DNA of 64,000 nt. Origin: Trichobilharzia regenti. Lineage: Eukaryota; Platyhelminthes; Trematoda; Strigeidida; Schistosomatidae. The notes beneath the pieces were generated by a model. The model was not told where the DNA came from. It ran no database searches and saw only the letters and a program-made list of their open reading frames with translations. The stretch spans positions 15,169,925 through 15,233,924 of the forward strand of contig OX235266.1 in NCBI GenBank assembly GCA_944472135.2, read 5' to 3'. Shown here piece by piece: positions 11,421-22,103 of this stretch (its first letter is position 1; every line of letters starts with the position of its first letter). The position numbers and the translations under genes are program-made.

Positions 11421-11844
11421 TAAATAATGTCGTGGTATGTAAGGGATAATATACATTAAGAAATGAATATAGGATACAATTGAGAAGAAAATTAATGCAA
11501 CAACGAGAAGTAGTTAAAACAGTGATGGCCAAGGTAAGAAAAACATCTGTATGCATTTCTTCTCAATATCTAATACTGGCTTCCTCATGTGGATTCCGAT
11601 TCCTCCAGCTGTTTGTTGAAGGTGGAATCGTAACGTAAAATGAAGATTCGTCGGATTACGGTAGAAAGATAACTTTAAATGCCTTATTCACGTCGACTAC
11701 TTTTTGTTCAGTATCTACAACAGGTGTACCAAACCACAGTTACGAATAAACATAATTTTTTCCACGGTTAACGACGATGCGGGATGAAGTTTGGAAATCC
11801 ATTGATGAAAGTCATTTTATGTGGGACTCTCAGCACCATCTCTA
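11421..11844. other. No recognisable gene
   Basis: No coding or repeat pattern I can support. Confidence 0.4.
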
Positions 11845-12045
11845 ATCAAAACCATCCCCTTGTATATATATTTTTTTCTAATATATAGCTTGACTCCACA
11901 TCGTATTTTCGTACAAGTATGGAATTTTCAGCATGTGATATCGGTAGCCCAAATTTTTCAGGCGTCGGTAGGGTATCGAAACCCTTGCCATGTGAATGGC
12001 CGACGAGAGTCCTAACCACTGTACCACCGATGCACACAGAACAAG
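11845..12045 (-). mobile_element. tRNA-derived SINE, family C
   Basis: On the minus strand the head at the right reads GTGCATCGGTGGTACAGTGGTTAGGACTCTCG, a tRNA-like A-box region, followed by a worn B-box (GGGTTTCGATACCC). The body includes GATATC and GAAAATTCCATACTTGTAC. The same head and body occur at 15510-15690 (+). Confidence 0.7.
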
Positions 12046-13084
12046 CGGAAATGAGGAAGAACTTCACTTGCACAAGACTAAATATGAAAACTCAACGATA
12101 TCTTATTTGTCAGGCATTTTGTGTAGTGAAAATACGTGTTAGGCATAAAATGACTAACTCACTGCGTGACAGTAAATAAACGACTCCTTTCATCCCTCCT
12201 GTCATTAATGGATTCTTGCCAATATTTCAACTAATATATTATTTAGTTTTATGTCTTTATTTCACTGTTATCAATGTAAACATGAAGAAGTTTTGTAATC
12301 ACAATTAACTTTACGATGTAATCCCTGGAGAACATTAGTCGGAATATTGTACTGTAGGCTGAGAACTCCAGAATGTATAAAAAATATTGTTTAAAATGAG
12401 GCCATTATTACTGTAATAATAGTAATAATAACTATTATTATTACTGATACATTTAAACATACAGGCGAAATAAAAAATTATACTGTTACACAGACACCCC
12501 TAGGTTGTCTCTCTAACGAATATACATCGAGTCTTTACTGTTGTGGACATTCATGTAATCATCAAAAGTAAGAGTTCAAGGAGCACTGGATGGTCAACGG
12601 GCTGGAGGTGTTATCTACAGGTTCCAGTTTCGATTCCTGGTCGGTAGGACCACAGTTTTGTATCGCTGAATAATCCGAGACTTGCGTGAAACAGCTATCT
12701 GGTTCCCTCATGGTTTTTTGTATCCCTAATTGAAATCACTTCATGATATCTATACAATCCTAACGGATCAATACTTCAAGAATCCTCTAAATAGTCAGGA
12801 ATTCTGATGAGGAGAGATGACTTAGTTTTCAGGAAAGCATTCAAACTGAAACAATCATTTCACAATGTTTTTAAGATTACAGATAACTTATTCTGTATCA
12901 GAATAAGTGAAGAAAACGGGTGTAAACAGGCATTTAGGTTAAGTAACTAATAATTGTTGTTCGTGTTGTGAAACAGTGTGAAGTGAAGAAATTTAATACA
13001 CTCATGAAACAGGGGAAGTATCTAACAATATTTAACTACAGTATTGACAATGAGCTGATTTCATTTAGAGAACCATTGGAAGAC
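12046..13084. other. No gene; small palindrome and a tRNA-like patch
   Basis: 12404-12446 contains GTAATAATAGT and ACTATTATTATTAC, a short perfect palindrome of simple-sequence origin. 12590-12660 has a B-box-like GTTTCGATTCCTGG that could be an old SINE head. Nothing else is supported. Confidence 0.4.
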
Positions 13085-13330
13085 ATAAGAGTACTGGACA
13101 GCTGTTTTATCCGAGTTTGGGACTCTTCTCTAGCACTCACTCACCGAAGTTCAAACCCAAGACATTCCAGTTACAAGGCCACCTAGTACACCATCAAGCC
13201 ATTGTGATCCGATCCAATGGCCAGCCCGTGAATTCCAATTCGTGTTATATATTTAGCTCAACCGCCAGCCAGCGGCATGGGCGACTGACTGTCCTCTTAC
13301 TTGCCTCAATGGGCCCGGCCGGTAACGACT
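13085..13330 (-). mobile_element. tRNA-derived SINE, family A, with hammerhead-like segment
   Basis: Minus-strand copy. It contains a tRNA-like head with a B-box (GGGTTTGAACTTC), then at 13134-13090 AGAGTCCCAAACTCGGATAAAACAGCTGTCCAGTACTC-type sequence. This has the hammerhead layout: stem II GUCC/GGAU, a GAAA-like core and a short CAGCUG stem III. GAAA has become TAAA and the CUGANGA box is altered. The copy abuts the plus-strand copy at 13331, forming a head-to-head pair. Confidence 0.6.
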
Positions 13331-13510
13331 CCTCACTAGAATCCTAGGTCTTAGTGGTCTACGAGCTGTCCTTGTGTAACTGGAAGGTCCTGGGTTTGAA
13401 CCCTGGTGGGTGAGTTCTACTGAAGAGTTCCAAACTACTCTGATTAAACAGCTGTCCAGTACTCACTGCAGGTTCTGCAATGGTTCTCTAACTCATATCA
13501 GCTCGTGTTC
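13331..13510 (+). mobile_element. tRNA-derived SINE, family A, with hammerhead-like segment
   Basis: The plus-strand head TTAGTGGTCTACGAGCTGTCC and B-box GGGTTTGAACCCTGG are followed by CTGAAGAGTTCCAAACTA, an insertion-like CTCTGATT, then AAACAGCTGTCCAGTACTC. CTGAAGA fits the CUGANGA hammerhead box, but stem II is mutated, so self-cleavage is unlikely. It is an inverted neighbour of the copy at 13085-13330. Confidence 0.6.
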
Positions 13511-14194
13511 AATATTGTAACCAATCAAATCTGTACAAACCAATACTTCAAAAATTATGTTCATTATCTGGAGTCCTTGCAGCAAAAAAGTGTGGAAACT
13601 GACATGATCTTTCACAGTATTCTTAACATTATATTCTATCTAACCTATATTAGAATGAGTAAATGAGAAGGGTTATTAAACGCCTTTTTATTTTACTTGA
13701 GTAACTATTATTTATTGTTTCGTTGTGAAACAGTTATGAATTGAGGACGATTGATAAAGTCATGAAACAGGTGAAACATTTAACCAAACTCAATTATTAT
13801 TTTTAATTAATTTTACCAATGCATCCAAATACGATCTAGCAGTTTATGAAATTAACACATTAAAGTGTTCTTTTTTAGTTTGTATTGTACCTTCCACAGC
13901 ACCAGGAAATTAAACTTAGGGCTAAAGTAAATAGAGTACATTAAAGTAAGTAAACAAACTTCTAGCCCACCTGTAAATGTTTTAGGTGTTTTAAGTTTTG
14001 TTTCAACAATGTATACCTCAAGCCAAGCTTGGACGCGAGTTTAGCACTTGTACTTTGTTGAATGAAAGGCGTAATATTTCTCAAATGACAATCTCTGTTA
14101 TGTCTGTTACAAATGCACATTCAGGCTTACCGTTGAGGATGTCCTTGTTTGCAGCAGATTTCAGAATTCAAGGTTGTTGGACTCTATCCTAAAT
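13511..14194. other. No recognisable gene
   Basis: AT-rich DNA. I see no coding pattern or repeat match. Confidence 0.35.
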
Positions 14195-14310
14195 AACTGA
14201 TTAGTCACCAGGCTTACCTAGTTGCCTGAAGCTCCTGGATTCAATCCCCGTGAGGTCATAGTTGAATACTGCTAAAGAGTACCAAACTTGAGTGAATATC
14301 TATTGAATAC
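14195..14310 (+). mobile_element. Degenerate SINE, family A
   Basis: CTCCTGGATTCAATCCCCGTGAGG (B-box) followed by CTAAAGAGTACCAAACTTGAGTG parallels the head and hammerhead-like segment of the other family A copies. It is strongly diverged. Confidence 0.5.
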
Positions 14311-14469
14311 TTTCAGATTTCCAATGGTTTCGGCAGTTTTAAATCAACCGAATCCTCATAAACGAACATTTAGAAATCATGAATATAGCCAGTATTCCGA
14401 AAATATAGTTGATGGTATTCTTCCTCCATGGTGTAACCTTGTGTTTCTTTCAACAACTTCTTTTCATTA

Positions 14470-15490
14470 GATTGAAAAGAACAAGAAGCTCAGCAAAAAC
14501 GACTATCTTTTCGGCGATTTCATTCTCAAAAAGCACCTGTACAATCGCATTTATGTAGATTAATTTACAGGGATACAATTATTATTTATTTATTTATTTA
14601 ATTCCACATAGTAACAAAGGTGATAATAATTTTCAACTTGATATGAAAGTTTGAAGGTACGAATATATAGATTACAAGGGGCTTAGAGAGACAAGATTAC
14701 ACATAGGATTAGAAAACAGTTACAACGTATGCAAAATTAATATTTGATAACTGGAGAAATACAAATTTTAAAGACGAATAAAAGGTGATCATTATTATTT
14801 TCAACTTGATATGAATTACAAGAGGCTTAGAGACGCAGGGATACAACGAATTACAGGTGTGAACAAAATGAGCATAGAAACAAATTGAAATGGTAATTTC
14901 CAACTTGAAATGAAGTGTTAGTTAGGAGGTGTGTGAATATAGATTACAAGAGCCTTAGAAACACAAAATTACACAGGATTAGAATATAATTGTAAATAGT
15001 TATTCTAAACGGATTACAAGTGTGATCAGGAGGAGCATGGAAACAAACTTAAAAAAACTGTCCTTATAACTGAAAAATAGAATGAATTGAATGTAGACAA
15101 AGAGAGAAAATTACACACACAGATAACGAAACAAAAAACTGAAGGAACATACCGAACTAGGTCCATGGTAGTTGTAGAGGTTGGACACCACACAGCTCCG
15201 CCTTTTCGATGCATATGTCGAGAGCTTCCGCAGTACAAAGAAGTCGGAAACACATTGACTGCCTTTGATAGATTTTTTCTTTACTTTGTAAATGACTCTA
15301 AATGATGAGTCGGTCGAGATTCTGTGACAGGTATTGACGAGATGTTCAGTTATTGCGCTTCTGAATGAACCAGTGCCTCCTCTTTGCAGTCATGCTGCTT
15401 CTTTTCAGTAGTATACTCATTTAAAGCTCTTTTAAAAAGTTTGACGAGAATCGGAAAAGCCTTCATCATACCTTCATCAATCTGAAATCA
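14470..15490 (-). mobile_element. Penelope-like element copy with complete 3' tail
   Basis: Minus strand, from right to left: a worn endonuclease region (15490-15300), the C-terminal codons ending in ...LPWT at about 15160, and then the long T-rich tail (CTAAGCC(C)CTTGTAAT units) to its terminus near 14476. The tail matches 7441-8155 closely. Frameshifts in the coding part make it inactive. Confidence 0.7.
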
Positions 15491-15509
15491 CTTTAGAAAT
15501 TTGCTCCGT

Positions 15510-15690
15510 TCAGCGTTTGCGTCGGTGGCACAGTGGTTAGGACTCTCGCCAACCATACAAATGGTCCGGGGTTCGAGCCCACGCCGACGCACACCTGATA
15601 TCTATGGTCGGCCTGCAAAATTTGCGCTACCGATATCCAAGCTGAAAATTCCATACTTGTACCAAAAATACAATGGGGAATCAAGCTGTA
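15510..15690 (+). mobile_element. tRNA-derived SINE, family C (best-preserved head)
   Basis: The head at 15518-15590 looks like a tRNA gene: GCGTCGG and CCGACGC form a perfect 7-bp acceptor-like stem. GGCACAGTGGTTAGGA fits the A box and GGGGTTCGAGCCC fits the B box of RNA polymerase III. The anticodon arm is not canonical, so this is a SINE head and not a tRNA gene. The body (GATATC, GAAAATTCCATACTTGTACC) matches the copy at 11845. Confidence 0.75.
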
Positions 15691-15774
15691 AATCAGAAAA
15701 CACCAATGTGAAGTCAGCCAAATTCATCCATATAGGTCAGAAACTTGTCACCATCGTTACAAGAAGTATTTCCA

Positions 15775-16185
15775 ACAGGCTATTGCAAACTTTTATCAAT
15801 AGCTTCCTTCGTTAACTCCATACTGAAAATCAAATGGCAAGCCAGAAAGAATCAGCAAAAAGAAACTATGGGTACCGACAAGTCAAAAACCTACTGTGCA
15901 ACTTATATATGTCGAAGGAAATGGAGTTGGTTAGGATACACGTCGATGAGGAGACCGTCGAATGACAACGTGTGCCAGGTCATCGCTGGAGTGTAAGCCG
16001 AATGGGAAACGACGAGTGGTGCATCAGTCTGGCGGTGACATGGAGGAGATCGTGTAAGGAGTGGATGAAACCTTATGAACAAACATGGGGTCAACTAAAT
16101 AAGACCGTTGAGAGAACAGAAAAAGGTGGGAGTGTGGTGTAGAAGCCTTAGGTTCCACTCGGAAACCAAGGGAACAACACTAATT
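15775..16185 (+). mobile_element. RTE-like retrotransposon, C-terminal fragment
   Basis: The plus strand carries the RRKWSWLGYTSMRRPS patch and the downstream CGGTGACATGGAGGAGATCGTGTAAG block shared with 10975-11420, followed by the 3' end GAAACCAAGGGAACAAC. It is 5' truncated and full of frame errors. Confidence 0.65.
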
Positions 16186-16489
16186 ACAAAAAAGTGTGAA
16201 AAGAATTCTAAGGATACTAAAAATCTCATGTGCACAGCATCACAAAATTTAAACTTGAATTCTGATTTTATGGATAGCCATTACATTTAACTAATACATT
16301 ATGATGGTATCAGCGTGTCTCTCCGTCTGATGTCTAAAGAATATTAAGAAAAGAATTACATAAGGAAATCCAGCTAAGTTAGGAAGAGACTTTTAAATTG
16401 GCATTTAACAATCTTATTAACCGAGATGATTAAACATTTATAACGTCATTGTCAGTATTTGACGGTTGGAGGTGATCGGCAGAGGAGTA

Positions 16490-16825
16490 TTTGTAAACTT
16501 GAAGGAGCTCATATCCATTCTGAGATTCGAACCTAAGTCACCCATTGAGTACCGCAGTCGGAAATGTTAACACTGAGCTATTCAGGCTCGTGATTGACCT
16601 CCTGTATGACTGTATTGAATACTTTGATAGGAGACTAGTCAGTAACCAGTGTAATGTGCTTAATCCTTTCTTTGGTACAGACTGCATTCTGTCGGTCAAG
16701 TTTACAATCTCAGAAGGGACATGAGTCCCTCCAAGGGTGTAGAGACGCCTTGCTGACTGACTAGTGAGTGCCATGTGCATGGTCGGCGAGAGTCCTAACC
16801 ACTGTGCCACCGACGCACAATGGTG
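16490..16825 (-). mobile_element. SINE-like repeat ending in a family C tRNA-like head
   Basis: The right end (16770-16818) is the complement of GCGTCGGTGGCACAGTGGTTAGGACTCTCGCCGACCATG, the family C head. The body 16600-16760 (CTGACTAGTGAGTGCC, GACTGAATTCTGTC-like) resembles 53123-53360 on the other strand. It may therefore be a longer composite SINE. Confidence 0.55.
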
Positions 16826-16919
16826 GACCAGGAAGAGGGTTTACTGGTAATATATTCACCCACTCTACAGATTCCGGAATGTAGGCATACTTACTGGTTC
16901 TCAACAATTACTATGTTTC

Positions 16920-17620
16920 TTGGCATGGAGGCGAAATTCGACTTCGTCCCTGAGAGGGAGGATTGCATTGTTTGGCAGTGGAGAAGTGCGAGATAGTACA
17001 TAGCACTAATCAGGGGAATCTATTCAGACTCACACAGCCAGGTAAGAGGGAGTGAAGAGTTGTCATTGGAAGTGATGACAACCAGTTCTGTTTGTCACGG
17101 ATGCCCACTGTCCCCCCCCTCTCTATGTTTAATTTTATCACAGATGCACTAATGGAATTAACTTTTACCGACTATTGATCAAAGGATGTATGTTTGTACT
17201 ACTTAGCAGTCCTTTCTGTTCCTCTTTATGATTATGACTGTCATTAAAGGCGAAAAGATTAGCTGTCTTTGAATACAGATGTTTACGTATATCTCTGGTG
17301 TTCAGTGGTATAATATGTTGACCGCTACTGAGGCTAGGCGTAGATTGCTAAGTAGGGAGAGGAGAAATCAATGAGGTCCTATCGCTACATCCACTGAAAT
17401 GGCTAGGAAATGTGTTGCTCGTGACGAGCTACCACCATCCTCGATAAGTACTGTTAACCAACATAGGATTAGGCTTAGAAAGACTTAGAAGTGGTGAGAC
17501 CAAAGCCTGACATCAATTTAAGAAGTCCCAGACAATGTATGTGAGCTACCTAGGGAGACGTAAACTAACTAGTTTCAGGTCCTCGAGCTATAAAGGATCA
17601 ATGGCTAAAAACGGTTGATG
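16920..17620 (+). mobile_element. Non-LTR retrotransposon RT fragment (second family)
   Basis: Plus-strand codons at 16960-17170 give worn palm-domain sequence: CHGCPLSPL.FNFITDALMELT is the CPLSP.LFN..ID motif. 17300-17560 gives HPLKWLGNVLL..., the C-terminal RLRWLGHVLRM pattern seen at 19950-20180. It is internally deleted and full of stops. Confidence 0.65.
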
Positions 17621-17735
17621 ATGATGACTCAATACCATTCTCACTGGTGAACATACTTTTACTGTTTAAGATCTCTCATATCTATTAAAGCCTTCGGTTT
17701 CTCTATGTTACTATTCTTTATAGAAAATCGAAACA

Positions 17736-18900
17736 AGTAATTCAACGAAGAGACTCTTTTCAACAACGAATTTATTATCAGACTGTACAATCGTATAGAT
17801 ATATGGTTGTTCTGTAAGAAATTATATCCGGTGAGGGAGTTGAATCATTGGTGTGAATGCAACATATAATAATAATAGTAGTATGAAATGCAACTGAAAT
17901 GTTTGTGATTATAATCATGGTTAAATGTCAAGTGGCAAAGCAAATTAATGTCATATATAGAATAATTCATAGGATGGATAGAACTTGAAAAAATGTGTGC
18001 AATTATAGGATTAGTAGACAAATCTAATAAAAATAAAAACGTTACGTAATATTGTGTGAAAACTGATAGCATAGAATTTCACGTTGCAAAACAGAATTGA
18101 TTTAGAATGACAAGTGGGACAAGTGAAATAATACCGGAGACAGTTCAAAGTGAGAGTAGTAATAGTAACAATTGACATTGTAATAAAGGAAGAGTATACA
18201 AATTGAATAGACAAAATGAAAAATAGGTAGCGCCAAAATTTGATTAGGGAGTAACATACTTTAGCCTAGAAGGATTAGGACCATGAAAGTTGGAGAGGTT
18301 GAACGAACTTTTTCTGTATATAGAGATCTGGCTTGTCTGTTTCGATAGCCAAAGATGGCTTCAGCAATACAGATGAGTCTTTGCCTTGTAGATGACATTA
18401 GAGGCGGAGTCTATAGAGATAGGGTAATCATTATCGACCAGATGTTCAATGATCGCGCTTCTTATTGCTTCACTTCCAGCTCTTCGTAACCATGCAGGAT
18501 AGTGTTCTTGCACCCTCTTGGACAAAACTCGACAGGAATGACCGATATTCCTGCTCTATATAAGCAAGTGAATTGACAAACGCACATGGAATTGGTCAAC
18601 TGCAGGATCTTGTCCTTCAAGTCATTGAACAGTAATGGTCGACTAGTACAGGCTATTCTCAGAGATGCAGGAGGCAATGTTCCTTTCAGGGACTGTGATA
18701 TCCTTCGTTTCATGATATCGGAAGCTAAGTCCGTTTTGAATTCCAAGCTCGTGTACAGTATTTTCTTGGTTATTGATGATAAATAACATTTCATAGGATT
18801 TGATCGAATATTCTTGTCTACAAAACGTGGTGGAAATCCATTTTCTATTAGAATTTTTCTAAGAATATTTTTTTCTCATCCTCCACAGTATCAAGGCTAC
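17736..18900 (-). mobile_element. Penelope-like element copy with 3' tail
   Basis: Minus strand: 18794-18580 is open and reads LEFKTDLASDIMKRRISQSLKG and LTNSMCVCQFTCLYRAG, the linker plus the start of the GIY-YIG domain. About 18390-18280 gives KPDLYIQKKFVQPLQL, the C terminus. The T-rich tail runs to about 17736, near TTGTTGAAAAGAGTCTCTTCG, which recurs at the ends of the copies at 31.7 and 34.0 kb. It is inactive because of frameshifts. Confidence 0.7.
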
Positions 18901-18954
18901 ATATGCGCTGAACGCTAGTGGCAAGCGACCGGACCACGTTTCGTTTCCAGGTGT

Positions 18955-19110
18955 ATTTCATTTCTCATAAATATCTGATTCTTACAGATTTCTGAGTGTC
19001 TCTTTCTTCTCCCCTTTCTCTATCTTTGTGTGTGCTACACGAAGTGTGGCGATTTGGACTACTTACTACACTTCTATGTTGAAAATCCACCGGTCAGCCA
19101 TCTCATAGAT
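18955..19110 (+). mobile_element. 3' untranslated remnant of the second non-LTR family
   Basis: TGTGCTACACGAAGTGTGGCGA and CTTCTATGTTGAAAAT recur at 29870-29930 (+) and, inverted, at 19620-19690, always downstream of the RT C terminus. This is therefore the detached 3' end of another copy. Confidence 0.55.
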
Positions 19111-19574
19111 GAGAATTACTAGAAACGAGTTGATTGGTTATTTGCATTTATAAATACCAATGGTGATCAATGTTTCAATAAATCATTGTAAAAGTATTAA
19201 CCTACATTGTTGTTTTGCTCAGCTGGTTCTAAAAAAGTGTTTTTCAAAATAATTTATGTCCTTAGATCACAAATTTCCGTTGAAATTGACTGTGTATTTT
19301 ATATTCTCTAGTGAATATTTACAATTGTTGCATACGATCTGTTCTCTTGATTAGTTTCTACAAATCTACATTTGCAGGATAAATAGACCTAATTGTTTTC
19401 TTGTTTTTTTTTTTATTTCACAGCCTCTCTTCAGCGATAAAATGTAGAAAAACACATAAGATACTCGAAAATTATTTCAGTGCATAAATCAAATTCATAA
19501 TTTGTAAACTAGTTCACAATTTACGTAATTTGTTGAGTTAAAATTTCACCGGGTTTCTATTTGAAAACCGAGAT
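19111..19574. other. No recognisable gene
   Basis: AT-rich DNA with no supported feature. Confidence 0.35.
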
Positions 19575-20930
19575 CATTCAGATTAAAGTGTATGCGATCT
19601 CTTGCATACCACTATAAATCTGTCTGTCAGTATTCGACACAGAACTTTGCACATATGTGCGGCAGTTCGATTCGCCACAGTCCCTTCTTGTAGTACACAA
19701 AGCAAGAGACGAAAGTAGAAGAAATGCATAATAGAGACAGTAGACAGGGATATGAGACAAAAGGAATAGTAATAACGAAGAATAATATAGTTTCATTGGA
19801 AATCATAAGTCACAAGGAGTGGATGCATCTGCGGTGTCATTGACAACGATGAGTTTGAGCCATATCACAAATTGTCTCCAGCCATTGGTGTTTACCGTCC
19901 CAAGGACCCCAACCAGTCAAGAAGTCTACCCCTTCCTACATGGCTTAAACTAACTGTTGTGGATTTCATTGACTGATGAAGCCATATTTTGGTTTGATCG
20001 CCGCTGGTTAGCTCTTTTCCAGCCTGACCCTATATCAGCTAACATTGCCCATTGTCGAGGAAGGTGATGACTAAGCATACGTAATACATGTCCTAACCAT
20101 CTCAATCGGAGTAACTTCACAGCCTGGTCGTTTGATTTCCCCTCCCACCTACATAGCACTCGACCGATGCCTAACCTCAATATTGTTCACCTTATTATGC
20201 CACTTCACACGGGAGATAGAACGCAGAAACCTATGATCAAAGACAGCTGGTCGGACTTTTCATGTCTTCCACTTTCAATGGCCATGTCTCGCTCACAGCC
20301 ATAAAGGAGGACGGAGTGGATTGCTGCTGAGCAGTACACCCACCCTTTGGTCGAAAGCCAGCCAGCCGGGTATCACGTCTACGCCAGAGACGGCGTAATC
20401 TGGCATATGCGAAACTAGCCCTCTGTATCCGTAATGAGATTTCGGTCAACGTGCTCTACCACTTCACTCCTTATTTTTAAACTAGGAGTCAATGCAGTGC
20501 AGGCCTATACCGTCATCTTACATTTGTCAAGGGGAGCGAATCGCATGCCAAATACTCGAAGACTGCTGCTCCTCAAGGTGTTCAGAAGACTCTGCATTTT
20601 GTGTCAGCGTCCTCACCTAGAACGACTATATCATCAGCATATTCTAAGTCAACCAGATTACCCCATGGTAACAAGTCAATCACTTAATCTCTGAAGTTAG
20701 CAGTAAGGGCTGAAATTGAATAGAAATGGGGACAGTGGACATCCCTGATGGACACCACCACACTGGTTGTCACCACTTCAGATGACAACTCTCCACAAGC
20801 TCTTTCCTGGCTGGCTGACTGCATGAGTTCAAGTAAAGTGCCTTGATCAGTACAATCTATTTTCTCGAAACTCCCTTTACAGCCAAACATCGCCATAGTG
20901 CCTCTCGGTCAACAGAATCGAATGCCATTT
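19575..20930 (-). mobile_element. Non-LTR retrotransposon, RT palm to 3' end (second family)
   Basis: Minus strand. From the right: AFDSVDREALW (RT, about 20920-20890), then palm-domain debris. 20449-20237 follows, with FAYARLRRLWRRRDTRLA and SETWPLKVEDM, then 20180-19950 with VKLLRLRWLGHVLRM and RQWAMLADIGSGWKR. It ends with the 3' UTR motif at 19690-19620. Family order and motifs match 25930-27330 and 29205-29960. Several frameshifts make it inactive. I cannot name the clade with certainty. Confidence 0.75.
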
Positions 20931-20934
20931 CGAG

Positions 20935-21115
20935 TGGAACACGAATGAATTGGGCATGGGTTCGACAATGACACGGAGAAGATGAAAGCTTACAGGTAAT
21001 TGTGCAGTCATATAAAGAAGATCAGAGAGAAAAGAATAAAATGGAGGGATGCTTCTGAAGTCCTTATATTCCAACTGGAACCCACCGGAATAAACAGTAA
21101 TAATAATAAGAGCGT
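20935..21115 (+). mobile_element. RTE-like 3' end fragment
   Basis: GACACGGAGAAGATGAAAGC, CCTTATATTCCAACTGGAACCCACCGGAATAAACAG(TAA)n parallels the 3' end at 11240-11405 and 16040-16180 (TGACATGGAGGAGATCG..., TTCCACT.GGAA.CCAAGGGAACAA). It is a 5'-truncated tail. Confidence 0.5.
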
Positions 21116-21822
21116 ACTGTAGACATTCAAACAAAATTCTTTATTCTCACATAACTTCACATAACACACATTTCTATTCTAATTAAAACACATGTAACAC
21201 ATAATTGACAGATATACACACTAGGCAAAAGTAGAAACACTACATAAATAGAATATGCGTACTAAGCAGTAACGCAATAGGCAATAGCATCAGCAGCAGC
21301 GCCAACAGCAAGAGCAACTTAACTTATAAGTGGAACTGAAATGAGCACAGCTATCACAAGAAAGCTTTAGAACAACAAAAGACGAAGTTAAATTAATACT
21401 CCGGTTCTAGCTAAAGCCGTACTCACACACAAACAGATATGTATTTAAGAAAAATACTAAAATAAGATCAGATCTCTTCGAATGATCCAAAATAAAATTA
21501 AATTAAAAACAAATACATAAATAAACACTGGAATGAAATCGATAAATCAGTAAAGATCAATATATATAAAAGCAAAAATAAATAAAATGACTACTGATTG
21601 TCTTATTAGAAGAGGCGAAAAGAGTTTTCGGGAGAGTAGCAGTTGTCATCCATTCAAAACAACACCCACACAAACACCCACTAAATGTTCCAGCCCACAA
21701 TTCCTCCACTAAAGCTCTCACAAAAAAAGCATTAGAAAATATAAGAAAACAAACATAACACAACAAGCGCCATTGACAACGGAGCCTAGCCAACCAACCC
21801 CGCCTCCCATTCTCCCTTTAAC
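21116..21822 (-). promoter_or_regulatory. Probable 3' UTR of the omega GST gene
   Basis: Lies directly downstream of the GST stop on the minus strand. The best poly(A) signal seen is AATAAA on the minus strand at 21140-21145. That would give a long 3' UTR of about 0.7 kb. Without transcript data the true end is uncertain. Confidence 0.35.
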
Positions 21823-22103
21823 TTAGTTGATCTCAGGATTTGGACATCCTGATCGTTTGGTGGCAGCATATTTTGCCAACAATTGACTTGTTTTACGGCT
21901 ATCAGCAATGAAGGATTCTTGTCTAAGGGTATTCAAATATTTCACTAAACATGGCCAAGCCGCCGCCTCATCACCACTACCAGATTCATTTAATTTGAAT
22001 TCATGAACTTTCTCTGGCTCAGTGCCATGTATAACACCTAAAATAGCTTCGAAATGATCAATCAAAGGGAACAGAACTAGATCGGCTAGACTTAATTGAT
22101 CAC
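21823..22103 (-). CDS. GSTO: GSTO coding exon 5 (last)
   Basis: The acceptor TTATTTAG precedes GTGATCAATTAAG. The first two bases complete the Gly codon begun in exon 4. It encodes DQLSLADLVLFPLIDHFEA through NPEIN and the stop TAA at 21823-21825. ADLVLFP is the helix 6 hydrophobic-staple region of GSTs. Confidence 0.9.

Noticed and set aside
15518..15590. Possible functional tRNA gene
   Set aside because: The acceptor stem and Pol III boxes fit, but there is no canonical anticodon arm, and homologous SINE body sequence follows. It is a SINE head.
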